DNA of 64,000 nucleotides, taken from Cyclobacteriaceae bacterium (GTDB lineage: Bacteria; Bacteroidota; Bacteroidia; Cytophagales; Cyclobacteriaceae). The position numbers were made by a program, and so were the translations under genes. This document shows, piece after piece, positions 53,972 to 62,345 of this stretch (position 1 is its first letter; each line of letters begins with the position of its first letter). The notes beneath the pieces are model-generated. The model did no database searches. It was not told the origin of the DNA and saw only the letters and a program-made list of their open reading frames with translations. The stretch spans positions 1-64,000 of the forward strand of contig JAHCHY010000003.1 in the NCBI GenBank assembly GCA_026129485.1, given 5' to 3'.

Positions 53972-54894
53972 ACTTTAGTATAGGTGTACTTCGCATTTGT
54001 GGCTGCTCCTATGCCGGACTTAAAATGAAGCAGGGACTTATTCACTTTTTCACCCAGCATGGATGTTCCCAAATCAATCCGTTTTACTTTTTGTGCCTGA
54101 GCCGACCGATAAATACCGGCAAGCAAATGCACAACCGGGCTGATCTTATTGAATTTTGATGCATGGGCATAATAAAATGTGTACCACGTAGTATGGCTTA
54201 CCTGGATTACAATTGCGGCAGCGGCACGTTCTGCATCATTCGCCACTTCAAACAACATGAATTTTCCGGGCAATGCTGCCGATGTTTTTCTGAGCTGACC
54301 AAGCGACATAGACAAAGCGTGTCCTTTTTCTCTTCTGCATCCGGCAATAAATCTATAAACCCGGGACAAAGACTGAATATCGAGTTGACGAAACACAAAG
54401 CTGCGTTGGGCTTTAACAAGCTTTTGCCGCTCCGAGATTTTCATGCGCTTGCTCAAGGGTTGCCTGTTCACTTCAATCACGCTCGAAACTTCTTCAATCC
54501 GGGTAAAATCCCGGCTTCGTAAGACTGCATCCAGCATATTGGAAAACGCGGGATGATATTTTACCGGGTACGACTTAATAGTAATTTGTTTAACACCGCG
54601 CTGCCGGAGCGTTGCTTCTATGTAAAGAAAAAAATGTTTAATCCGTGTCTGGCTGATCCGGGCGTAAACCTCGCATGAGCCAAAAGGCGCCTTCAGCGGG
54701 CTGGCTGCTGCATGAGCACGAATATAAAAGCTGATCCTGGCCTGTACCTGCTCACTTTTTTCGTCCAGCAATTCAAATGTAGTCCATCCGCGCGATGCCT
54801 GTAGCTGAAGGTGTGCAGGAGAATTGTACAGGTAAGTTGCCGCTGGTTTAAAATCCCAATTATCGATACGGTTTCTGTAAAGTCTGTCCGTCAT
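53965..54894 (-). CDS. FemAB/GNAT-like acyltransferase
   Basis: 309 residues, two GNAT-like halves. The C-terminal IDLGTSMLGEKVNKSLLHFKSGIGA matches the way FemAB-related proteins close (a D-x-G followed by FK-x-G). Members transfer amino acids or acyl groups to cell-wall or polysaccharide precursors. It lies between a glycosyltransferase and a DUF4442 gene with overlaps of 7 and 1 bases. Substrate not predictable. Confidence 0.7.
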   Translation of the reverse strand: MTDRLYRNRIDNWDFKPAATYLYNSPAHLQLQASRGWTTFELLDEKSEQVQARISFYIRAHAAASPLKAPFGSCEVYARISQTRIKHFFLYIEATLRQRGVKQITIKSYPVKYHPAFSNMLDAVLRSRDFTRIEEVSSVIEVNRQPLSKRMKISERQKLVKAQRSFVFRQLDIQSLSRVYRFIAGCRREKGHALSMSLGQLRKTSAALPGKFMLFEVANDAERAAAAIVIQVSHTTWYTFYYAHASKFNKISPVVHLLAGIYRSAQAQKVKRIDLGTSMLGEKVNKSLLHFKSGIGAATNAKYTYTKVW

Positions 54895-55403
54895 CAGGCC
54901 CTGGTTCTAACCTTGTTCCAATCTTTAAACTGCCAGTACACCAACCCGGTAGTCAGGTGATTACCCTTTACATCATGAATCTTTATTTCGCAGGGCACTA
55001 CCACTGCATCCTGGTTTTGCAGTGGCTTTTCAATTTTCTCTTCAATCCAATCTTTGGAGATCGTAAACTCAGCCGTTGCGGCCATCTTCCCCTGGTAGTG
55101 GTAATTCATTTCCAGGCGCTGCATAATAATGCGGTATTTCTTCATCCCCATCGCGCTCAGCAACAAAAAGCCTGTGGTAAACTCCGACAAGGTTGCAAGC
55201 CCACAGGCATGAAGCCCCCGGATATGGTTAAAGTTTCTGCGCTTATACGGTATGCCTGTCTTTAGCCGGTATTCTTCCAGTTCCAGTATACGAAATCCGT
55301 GTGGCTTGTTAAAGGGTATCATCCGGTCTAACACCACATTCAATAACCAAAGGTAAAACCCGGAGTGGCGGGCCTTGCTCAGAATCCTGTCGGCTTGCAG
55401 CAT
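54894..55403 (-). CDS. DUF4442 hot-dog-fold protein
   Basis: 169 residues resembling the DUF4442 thioesterase-like group. The long NHIRGLHACGLATLSEF helix in the middle corresponds to the hot-dog central helix, and a C-terminal strand pair follows. Enzymatic activity on acyl thioesters is plausible but unproven. It is first of the operon with the FemAB-like and glycosyltransferase genes. It is divergent from nhaC, 88 bases apart. Confidence 0.7.
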   Translation of the reverse strand: MLQADRILSKARHSGFYLWLLNVVLDRMIPFNKPHGFRILELEEYRLKTGIPYKRRNFNHIRGLHACGLATLSEFTTGFLLLSAMGMKKYRIIMQRLEMNYHYQGKMAATAEFTISKDWIEEKIEKPLQNQDAVVVPCEIKIHDVKGNHLTTGLVYWQFKDWNKVRTRA

Positions 55404-55491
55404 AACTTGCGTTTTATTTTCTATTTACGATTTTTTAGAGATATACAGGCAACTGCATTATTATTATCTTACAGGCTTTTAACTGCGATCA

Positions 55492-56937
55492 ATGCCAGAA
55501 CCTAAGAAACCCTCCTTCCTTCAGGCGCTTATTCCGATTGTTGTACTGATTGCCCTGCTTACTGTAAATGTGATCATACTCGGCAGCGATGCCATTGCCG
55601 GGGCCAACCAGATTGCATTGTTACTGGCCGCAGGCATTGCCGGTATTATTGCCTTCCGGTGCGGCCATACGTGGCATCATATTGAAAGCAGCATTGTCAA
55701 GAGCATCAGCTCGGCTATGGCTGCCATGCTTATTTTGCTTACCATAGGTTCGTTGTCGGGCACATGGTTGCTGAGCGGCATTGTACCCTCCATGATTTAC
55801 TACGGGTTAAAGATCCTTAACCCCACCATTTTTCTGTTTGCCGCCTGCGTAGTGTGCTGTGTGGTTTCGTTGGCTACGGGTAGCTCGTGGAGTACGGTGG
55901 CTACTGTAGGCATTGCCCTGCTGGGTATTGGTAAGGCTATGGATATACACGAAGGTGTAATTGCCGGGGCCATTATTTCGGGCGCATACTTTGGCGATAA
56001 AATGTCGCCTCTTTCTGATACCACCAATCTTGCACCGGCTATGGCCGGAACGGATTTGTTTACGCACATCCGGTATATGATGTACACCACGTTTCCCACG
56101 CTGGCTATTACGCTGATCATTTTTTTTGTTTGGGGCTTTACATTAGACACCTCAGCCGCAGCAACAGACAGCTCTGCTGTTCTGAAAGCCATTGAATCCC
56201 GCTTCAACCTGAGCCCTTTCCTGTTTATCGTGCCGGTATTGGTTATTGTAATGATCGTGAAAAAAGTACCGGCTCTTCCTGCCCTCCTGGTTGGCGCGCT
56301 TTTGGGTGGCATTGCGGCCATCATCTTTCAGCCCGGTATTGTAGAGGAGATCTCGAAGGTGGAAGGAAATTTTGCGAAAGCTTCCTTCATCGCGGTTATG
56401 AATGCCATGACCACCACGATCCACATTGAGACTGCCGACCCGATGATCAGTGAGTTGCTTACCGCAAACGGTATGAGTGGTATGCTAAATACCATCTGGC
56501 TGATTTTATGCGCCATGATTTTTGGTGGCGTAATGGAATCGGCAGGCTTACTGAAAATTATTGCTGAAAAAATCATTCAGTCCGCACACTCTACCGGGTC
56601 GTTGGTCGCCTCCACAACCGCTACCTGTATCTTCTTTAATTTCACAGCATCCGATCAGTACATGGCCATAGCCGTACCCGGACGCATGTATGCCGATACG
56701 TTTCGCAAGCGTGGACTAAAGCCGGAGGTGCTGAGCAGAACACTGGAGGATTCCGGAACGGTAACATCCGTTTTAATCCCGTGGAATACCTGTGGCGCTA
56801 CCCAGGCCAATGTGCTGGGTGTGGCTACCGTTGCGTATGCGCCTTTCTGTTTCTTCTGCATCATCAGCCCGGTTATGACGGTACTGCAGGCTTACCTCAA
56901 TTACAAAATCCGCAGACTGGATGCCACCGAAGAATAA
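55492..56937 (+). CDS. nhaC: Na+/H+ antiporter, NhaC family
   Basis: 481 residues with about 12 membrane segments; exports Na+ in exchange for H+. The conserved GSSWSTVATVGIALLGIG near 126 and GAYFGDKMSPLSDTTNLAP near 165, with the acidic residue and the SPLSDTTN motif, are typical of NhaC. The stop overlaps the exonuclease gene by 17 bases, so co-translation is likely. Confidence 0.92.
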   Translation: MPEPKKPSFLQALIPIVVLIALLTVNVIILGSDAIAGANQIALLLAAGIAGIIAFRCGHTWHHIESSIVKSISSAMAAMLILLTIGSLSGTWLLSGIVPSMIYYGLKILNPTIFLFAACVVCCVVSLATGSSWSTVATVGIALLGIGKAMDIHEGVIAGAIISGAYFGDKMSPLSDTTNLAPAMAGTDLFTHIRYMMYTTFPTLAITLIIFFVWGFTLDTSAAATDSSAVLKAIESRFNLSPFLFIVPVLVIVMIVKKVPALPALLVGALLGGIAAIIFQPGIVEEISKVEGNFAKASFIAVMNAMTTTIHIETADPMISELLTANGMSGMLNTIWLILCAMIFGGVMESAGLLKIIAEKIIQSAHSTGSLVASTTATCIFFNFTASDQYMAIAVPGRMYADTFRKRGLKPEVLSRTLEDSGTVTSVLIPWNTCGATQANVLGVATVAYAPFCFFCIISPVMTVLQAYLNYKIRRLDATEE

Positions 56938-57514
56938 CCTGTCCGTTACCATTTCGCATGAAGAAATAAATGAGCTTCCGCTTGGCGCGTTTGCGGGTAA
57001 GGTGCTGGTGGTATCGGATGAAAAACTGATACCCCGGGTAATGGATGAAGTACGCGAGCATAAAGTGGTTGGGTTTGATACGGAAACCAAGCCCGTTTTT
57101 GTGCGCGGCCAGCAAAACAAAGTATCGCTTATTCAGATTGCCTTGCCCGATAAAGTTTTCCTGGTACGTGTGAAGTTTACAGGCATGCCTGCGTCCCTTG
57201 TCCGGTTCCTGGAAAGTGACGAAACGCAAAAAGCGGGTGTAGCCCTGCGCGATGACATTAAGGCGCTGCAACGATTAAAGCTCTATCAGCCGGATGGTTT
57301 TATAGAGCTGGCCGATATGAGCAAGCAAGCCGGCTTGCAGGTTGAAAGTGTGAAGAAGCTGACAGCCTTATTGCTCGGCTTCCGGATTTCCAAAAGCGCA
57401 CAAACCAGTAATTGGGAAGCAGAAGTATTGAATGAAAAGCAGATCAGTTACGCGGCTACCGATGCATGGGTTTGCTTAGAGATTTACCATAAGCTAAGGA
57501 CGCTGGTTAAATAA
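56921..57514 (+). CDS. RNase D-like 3'-5' exonuclease
   Basis: 197 residues, DEDDy superfamily. The FDTET acidic motif near 51, a central aspartate pair in LRDDIKAL near 110 and a late YAATDAW tyrosine motif near 178 are the metal-binding signatures. Single-domain form without HRDC, common in Bacteroidota. Substrate could be tRNA or single-stranded nucleic acid. Confidence 0.9.
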   Translation: MPPKNNLSVTISHEEINELPLGAFAGKVLVVSDEKLIPRVMDEVREHKVVGFDTETKPVFVRGQQNKVSLIQIALPDKVFLVRVKFTGMPASLVRFLESDETQKAGVALRDDIKALQRLKLYQPDGFIELADMSKQAGLQVESVKKLTALLLGFRISKSAQTSNWEAEVLNEKQISYAATDAWVCLEIYHKLRTLVK

Positions 57515-57584
57515 GTGGTCGAAAAGTCTTAACCTGTAAAAGGCATCTCTGCTATCTGCCGCATGTAAAATCCTGCCTGTTGCT

Positions 57585-58217
57585 TTATTTAGTCCCAATC
57601 CCTTCATCGAACGCTATGGGATGCCCCAGGGCGCGCAACAGCTCCAATCGTTTTACAAAGTCATCGCGATTTCGAAGTGAAAGTATCACCTGCATAAACC
57701 CGGCATCCGAAAAATCCTGGTGCTGAATTTTTAAATCGAATTCTTTTACCAGGCTCATCACTTCGGGTGTGCTGGTATAGGCATAACGAATGCTGCATGA
57801 GCAGGTAACTTCACGTTCCACAATTACGGCATTGGCCAGCACGGCTGCGCTGGCGGCCTTGTATGCCTGCGCCAGTCCGCCCACACCCAGCTTTGTACCT
57901 CCGAAATAACGCACCACCACAATCAACACATGGGTAAGATTATGCGCCCGTATCTGGCCGAGAATCGGATCACCGGCTGTGTGGTTAGGCTCTCCATCAT
58001 CGTTGGCCCGGTACCTTGATTTATCGGCACCCAGCACCCAGGCGTAACAATGGTGTGTGGCATCGTAATATTTTTTGCGCAACGCTGCCAGGTGCGTTTT
58101 AATGTCCGGTTCTGAACTTACCGGAAAGGCAAAGGCCAGAAACCGGCTTCCCTGCTCTTTAAACAGGGCCTCGGCCGGGACGCTTAAGGTTTGAAAAGAA
58201 AATACGGGTGGCTGCAA
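57585..58217 (-). CDS. YigZ/IMPACT-family protein
   Basis: 210 residues, two domains: the N-terminal UPF0029 core with RYRANDDGEPNHTAGDP near 70 and VVVRYFGGTKLGVGGLA near 100, then a DUF1949 ferredoxin-like C-terminus from about 138. The family is linked to translation and stress regulation, without a settled bacterial role. Confidence 0.92.
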   Translation of the reverse strand: MQPPVFSFQTLSVPAEALFKEQGSRFLAFAFPVSSEPDIKTHLAALRKKYYDATHHCYAWVLGADKSRYRANDDGEPNHTAGDPILGQIRAHNLTHVLIVVVRYFGGTKLGVGGLAQAYKAASAAVLANAVIVEREVTCSCSIRYAYTSTPEVMSLVKEFDLKIQHQDFSDAGFMQVILSLRNRDDFVKRLELLRALGHPIAFDEGIGTK

Positions 58218-58390
58218 CGTAATCCCTGCTTTTTGCGTCCTAAAGAAAGAAAATTCAAAATCTGAACAAAAAAGATTCTCTTGCAGGCAACCTGAACAAA
58301 ACCGGGTTGTCTTTAACCCGTAAAATCAAAATATATGAAATGGCCATGTAAATGCTTTGCACCAATCGCATATGATAATCAAGCCATTCC

Positions 58391-58429
58391 ATGCCTGCGT
58401 GCCGAAAATGCCCTATGGCATGCAGGCAT
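58391..58429 (+). promoter_or_regulatory. Hairpin in the leader of the head-GIN gene
   Basis: ATGCCTGC-g-TGCC (58391-58403) pairs with GGCA-t-GCAGGCAT (58417-58429): 12 Watson-Crick pairs plus one G-T, 13-base loop. The right arm ends 31 bases before the ATG at 58461. No T run on either side, so a leader structure or protein site is more likely than a terminator. The rest of 58218-58460 shows nothing recognised. Confidence 0.5.
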
Positions 58430-58460
58430 GTGATCATTTAAAAAAACAAAAAATTAACAC

Positions 58461-59273
58461 ATGAAACGTATTGCCACCACCCTCATTTTTGTATTTGCCT
58501 TTGCGCTGGTTTGGGCTCAAACCAAAGAAACCCGAAACGTTGACACCTTTACACGACTAAACTTCCGCGTGCCCGGCAAGCTGTACCTGCGCCAGGGTAA
58601 TGAACAAAAAGTGGTTCTGGAAGGACCGAAAGAAATTTTAAAAGAAATTGAAACCGAAGTTTCCGGTGGCCGGCTAAGCATTGGCCGCGAGAACAAATGG
58701 CGTTCCTGGAACTGGGACAGCAACGATCGCATTATTGCCTATGTAACCGTAAAGGATATTGAGGGCATAAGCGTAAGTGGCTCCGGAAACCTGGTTGGTG
58801 AAGGCCTGATAAAAGCGGGCGACCTGAGCCTGGCTGTGAGCGGTTCCGGTTCGATGGAGATTGAGGTAAATGCCTCGGGCTATATGGAGGCTAACGTGAG
58901 CGGCTCGGGCGATATTCGCGTAAAAGGAAATTGCCGTGCGCTGGAAAGTAAAGTGAGCGGCTCGGGTAAGGTGGTTTTAGCCGGTACGATTGCCGAACGT
59001 GCCGATGTGAATGTTTCCGGCTCGGGAAAAATTATTGCCAGCGGCACCGCAAAAGAAATTCGCACTACTATCAGCGGTTCGGGCGAAGTACGGGCCGCTG
59101 ATCTTGAAGTTGAAAAATGTGAAGTACGCATTTCCGGTTCAGGCGATGTAGAGATTAATGTGAAGAAGGCCCTTGATGCGACCATATCCGGTAGCGGCAG
59201 TGTTTCCTATCGGGGTAATCCCAGCCAGGTAAACAGCCATTCATCGGGAAGTGGGAAGGTGCGGAGGATGTAA
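58461..59273 (+). CDS. Exported head-GIN (DUF2807) beta-helix protein
   Basis: 270 residues with a signal peptide ending near LVWAQ (residue 20). After the DUF2807 entry (FTRLNFRVPGKLYLRQG), SGSG recurs about every 19-21 residues from 108 to the C-terminus, each at the turn of a predicted right-handed beta-helix rung. Secreted or outer-membrane-associated, role unknown. Sits alone with its own leader hairpin and a terminator. Confidence 0.9.
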   Translation: MKRIATTLIFVFAFALVWAQTKETRNVDTFTRLNFRVPGKLYLRQGNEQKVVLEGPKEILKEIETEVSGGRLSIGRENKWRSWNWDSNDRIIAYVTVKDIEGISVSGSGNLVGEGLIKAGDLSLAVSGSGSMEIEVNASGYMEANVSGSGDIRVKGNCRALESKVSGSGKVVLAGTIAERADVNVSGSGKIIASGTAKEIRTTISGSGEVRAADLEVEKCEVRISGSGDVEINVKKALDATISGSGSVSYRGNPSQVNSHSSGSGKVRRM

Positions 59274-59293
59274 TTAAACCCGCATTACTACTG

Positions 59294-59334
59294 AAAAGCT
59301 TCGTTGGAAACTGACTTTTCAATGAAGCTTTTTT
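59294..59334. terminator. Two-way intrinsic terminator
   Basis: AAAAGCTTC-g-TTG (59294-59306) pairs with CAA-t-GAAGCTTTT (59320-59332), one G-T pair, 13-base loop. T residues follow on the plus strand to 59334, and the A run at the left arm gives T residues on the minus strand. It ends both the head-GIN transcript and the convergent YhhN gene. Confidence 0.85.
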
Positions 59335-59341
59335 ATTCTCT

Positions 59342-60001
59342 TTACTCCATTTCATGCTTCAATGTACCTTCCACAATCAGGTATTGTGCAAGAATATAGG
59401 TAAGCATAACCGATAGCCCGGCAAGCGGAAGCGGCTGCATAAATTTATTGATAGCCAGCAACGAATCGGAAATCATAAAGCTGATTGCCCCGATAAACAC
59501 CAGCGTAAAGCTTTTTGAGCTTGTATAGCCGAAGCGGAACAAAGCCTGCAAAGCCATAACCGTTATAACCAGCGCATAAATCATAACCGGAATCTGAAGC
59601 GCTCCGAGATACGGAAAAAGAATGGTTACCAGGCCCGTCCCGGCTAATACAATCGGCAAGGCAAAACGAATACGTTGCGGACCGGTTAAGCCGACCCCGG
59701 CTCTTCTGAATTTGCGGTAACAGATAATATACAGCACATGACCTGCAAGAAAAGATACCAACCCCGCTATGAAGAAGGTTTCATCACGTTGAAACATCAG
59801 CAGCACATCGCCCAACCAGCAGAAGAACAGCGCACCCATAAACAATAAGCTCTTTTTGGGAGATACTATCCCATAATAAGCAGCCAGTACAATAACCAGC
59901 AAAGGTTTGGTAATCATCCCGGCTAAAGCCATGTTGAACGTAACCGAAACCAGGTGAGCAAGGGCAACAGCCGCAAAAACAAATATCATTATTCTCTTCA
60001 T
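59342..60001 (-). CDS. YhhN-family membrane protein (lysoplasmalogenase-like)
   Basis: 219 residues with about eight hydrophobic segments. MITKPLLVIVLAAYY near 30, the FFCWLGDVLLMF aspartate near 65 and the late FMISDSLLAINKF near 173 are the conserved acidic positions of the YhhN/TMEM86 family, which hydrolyses vinyl-ether lysolipids in some members. The start overlaps the MFS gene by four bases. Confidence 0.88.
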   Translation of the reverse strand: MKRIMIFVFAAVALAHLVSVTFNMALAGMITKPLLVIVLAAYYGIVSPKKSLLFMGALFFCWLGDVLLMFQRDETFFIAGLVSFLAGHVLYIICYRKFRRAGVGLTGPQRIRFALPIVLAGTGLVTILFPYLGALQIPVMIYALVITVMALQALFRFGYTSSKSFTLVFIGAISFMISDSLLAINKFMQPLPLAGLSVMLTYILAQYLIVEGTLKHEME

Positions 60002-61158
60002 GCCTGCGTTTTTAATCTGCGTCTTGAAAGTAGGTAGAAGAATGCCATAGCTGCAAGCGAAGCGCTTACTGAAAATACCGGGAAGAACAAATCAGGATCA
60101 TTCGCATAGAGCCAACCGGAAATTAATGCGCCTAATCCAATCCCGAGTTCCATAAAAATGTAAAGCGAGGCAATGCCCCGGCCTTTAAAACGATTGTCGC
60201 TTAAATCGGTAGCCCATGCCAGCAGCGTGGGCGAAGTTGAACCCTGTGCAAATCCGTAAAGTACTACGCCTACCATTAACTGTAGCCTGGTGTTTGCCTG
60301 TCCAATTACCAGCATGGATACGACAATCATCAATGTGCTTACCATTAATACCGGCTCGCGACCATACCGATCGGAAGCTTTGCCGGCTACTAATCTTACG
60401 ATCAGAGATGCCACCGTGAGATAAGTGAACAACAAACCTTTATTACGTACGCCTACATGCTGCCCGAAGTCAGGGATTAAGGTGAACACCGCCCCATAGG
60501 CGAAAGCGGACAAAACCATTACGAGGCAAGGAGCTAAAACAAGAGGCTCAAAAAAATCGGTTCGCTTTACTTTAAGATGAGCGAATGAAAAAGGTTGTTT
60601 GGTCTTAAGTGTTTCGCGGGTACGGGCAAGTATAAGAATAGATATCAGCGCAAGCAGGGATGAAGCATAGAACATGATATTCAATCCAAACTGGTTGCCC
60701 AGCATTCCGCCCAGCGCAGGCCCGCCCGACATGCCGATTGCACCGGCCGTTCCGAGCAAGCCCATGGCTTCGCCTCTTTTTTCGGCAGGAATTATGTCGG
60801 CTAAGTAGGCAGTGTTACCGGTAGGCGTAAACCCTGTTGAGAAGCCATGAAAGAAACGCAAAAAGAAAAATGGCAGAAGTGATGAGATCAACGGATAGAG
60901 CGCACTGCACACTACACAAACTGCTGCACCAAAAATCATAACCGGCACACGCCCGATGGTATCGGCCAGCTTACCGCTGAACGGTCTTGATAACATGGCT
61001 GTAACCGTGAAGAGCGAAATGATAAGACCTTTATAGTCCGCACCACCAAGCAACGAAAGATATTCCGGTAATTCCGGGATGATCATATTAAAGCTGGCAA
61101 AGAAAAGCAACGAGCTGAGGCAGAGTAGCCAGAAGGATGTGTTGTAGGTTTGGGTCAA
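59998..61158 (-). CDS. Major facilitator superfamily transporter
   Basis: 386 residues, 12 predicted membrane segments. The loop after helix 2, GKLADTIGRVPVM near 59, is the MFS motif A, and a second copy, GKASDRYGREPVLM, follows helix 8. TGFTPTGNTAYLADIIPAEKRGEAMG near 113 resembles drug-efflux members. Substrate unknown. Probably co-transcribed with the YhhN gene. Confidence 0.9.
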   Translation of the reverse strand: MTQTYNTSFWLLCLSSLLFFASFNMIIPELPEYLSLLGGADYKGLIISLFTVTAMLSRPFSGKLADTIGRVPVMIFGAAVCVVCSALYPLISSLLPFFFLRFFHGFSTGFTPTGNTAYLADIIPAEKRGEAMGLLGTAGAIGMSGGPALGGMLGNQFGLNIMFYASSLLALISILILARTRETLKTKQPFSFAHLKVKRTDFFEPLVLAPCLVMVLSAFAYGAVFTLIPDFGQHVGVRNKGLLFTYLTVASLIVRLVAGKASDRYGREPVLMVSTLMIVVSMLVIGQANTRLQLMVGVVLYGFAQGSTSPTLLAWATDLSDNRFKGRGIASLYIFMELGIGLGALISGWLYANDPDLFFPVFSVSASLAAMAFFYLLSRRRLKTQA

Positions 61159-61188
61159 GTGGGTAGGTCGGTAAGTGGTAATCAGTGA

Positions 61189-62290
61189 TCACTGCTTAGC
61201 AGAAGAAGCTTCCTGATCTTCCAGTAAATAAGCCTTGATAAAATCATCCAGGTCGCCATCCAATACATTCTGGGCATCATGCCGTTCAACACCGGTACGC
61301 GCGTCTTTCACCAATTTGTAGGGATGCAGCACATAGTTCCTGATCTGCGAACCAAAATCAATTTTCATTTTTCCGGCTTCAATCTTATCGCGGGCAGCAT
61401 TGCGCTTTTCCATCTCCAATTGGTAGAGCTTTGATTTCAACATTTGCATAGCCCGCTCGCGGTTGGCGTGTTGCGAGCGTTCTACCTGGCAAACAATAAC
61501 AATACCCGTAGGCTTGTGTGTTAGCTGCACCTTGGTTTCTACCTTGTTTACATTCTGACCACCGGCACCACCTGAGCGCGAGGTCTGAATTTCCACATCG
61601 GCCGGGTTTACTTCAATTTCAATGGAGTCATCCACTTTCGGATAAACAAACACAGAAGCAAATGAGGTATGCCTGCGCTGGTTGCTATCGAAAGGAGAAA
61701 TGCGCACCAATCGATGCACACCAATTTCCGATTTCAGTTTTCCATATGCGAACGGACCCTCTAATTCCAGCGTAGCCGATTTAATCCCGGCCACTTCACC
61801 AGACTGGTAATCTATCTGCGATACTTTGTAGCCATTCTTCTCGCCCCACATAATATACATGCGGTTCAGCATGTCGGCCCAGTCGTTACTTTCCGTTCCC
61901 CCGGCTCCCGGGTTAATTTCCATCACCGCGCTGAGCTGGTCTTCTTCCCGGCTAAGCATCTTCTTGAACTCAAGCTCTTCAATGGCTTTGGCCGTTTTCA
62001 TGTATTCCACATCTAATTCCTCTTCACTGGCATCGCCTGCCTCGTGAAATTCATTCAACACATCAAGGTCTTCCAGCAGCTTGCTTACTTCGGCAAACGC
62101 ATCGGTCCAAACCTTTTTGGTGCGAATGTTTTTGAGAATAACCTCGGCCTCTTTGGGCTTGCTCCAGAAATCGGCCTGGTGCGTAATACGTTCTTCGTCT
62201 TGTATTTCTACGATTTTACGATCGTAGTCAAAGATACCGCCTGAGGGCGGCAACACGGACTTTCAAATCCTTTAATTGTTCTGTAGTCAT
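61189..62290 (-). CDS. prfB: Peptide chain release factor 2, with programmed +1 frameshift
   Basis: Releases peptides at UGA and UAA codons. Zero frame from the ATG at 62290 gives 20 codons ending CTT, then a TGA (62230-62228). Reading resumes in the +1 frame with GAC at 62229, giving about 366 residues in all, the usual RF2 length. The anticodon-like SPF (RISPFDSNQ) and catalytic SGGAGGQN motifs are present. Low RF2 levels slow termination at the in-frame UGA and let the shift occur, so the protein controls its own amount. Promoter -7 at 62312-62319. Confidence 0.96.
62227..62242 (-). promoter_or_regulatory. prfB programmed +1 frameshift site
   Basis: On the minus strand it reads AGGCGGTATCTTTGAC: an internal Shine-Dalgarno-like AGGCGG, the slippery CTT codon, the UGA stop and the favourable following C. 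It differs from the Escherichia coli site by one base (AGGCGG for AGGGGG). Confidence 0.95.
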
Positions 62291-62311
62291 TCCAATCAAA
62301 TTGATAAAGCG

Positions 62312-62319
62312 CAAATATA
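62312..62319 (-). promoter_or_regulatory. Promoter -7 element of prfB
   Basis: TATATTTG on the minus strand (62319-62312) is a full match to TAnnTTTG and is followed by GC as in many strong sites. The prfB ATG is 21 bases downstream. The 55-base divergent gap also precedes the repeat-protein gene. Confidence 0.6.
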
Positions 62320-62345
62320 CATAAACAAATTTTCTAACTTCCCGG

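Noticed and set aside
61183-61194. Perfect 12-base palindrome over the prfB stop codon
   Set aside because: Short, no loop or T run, and partly fixed by coding; likely chance.
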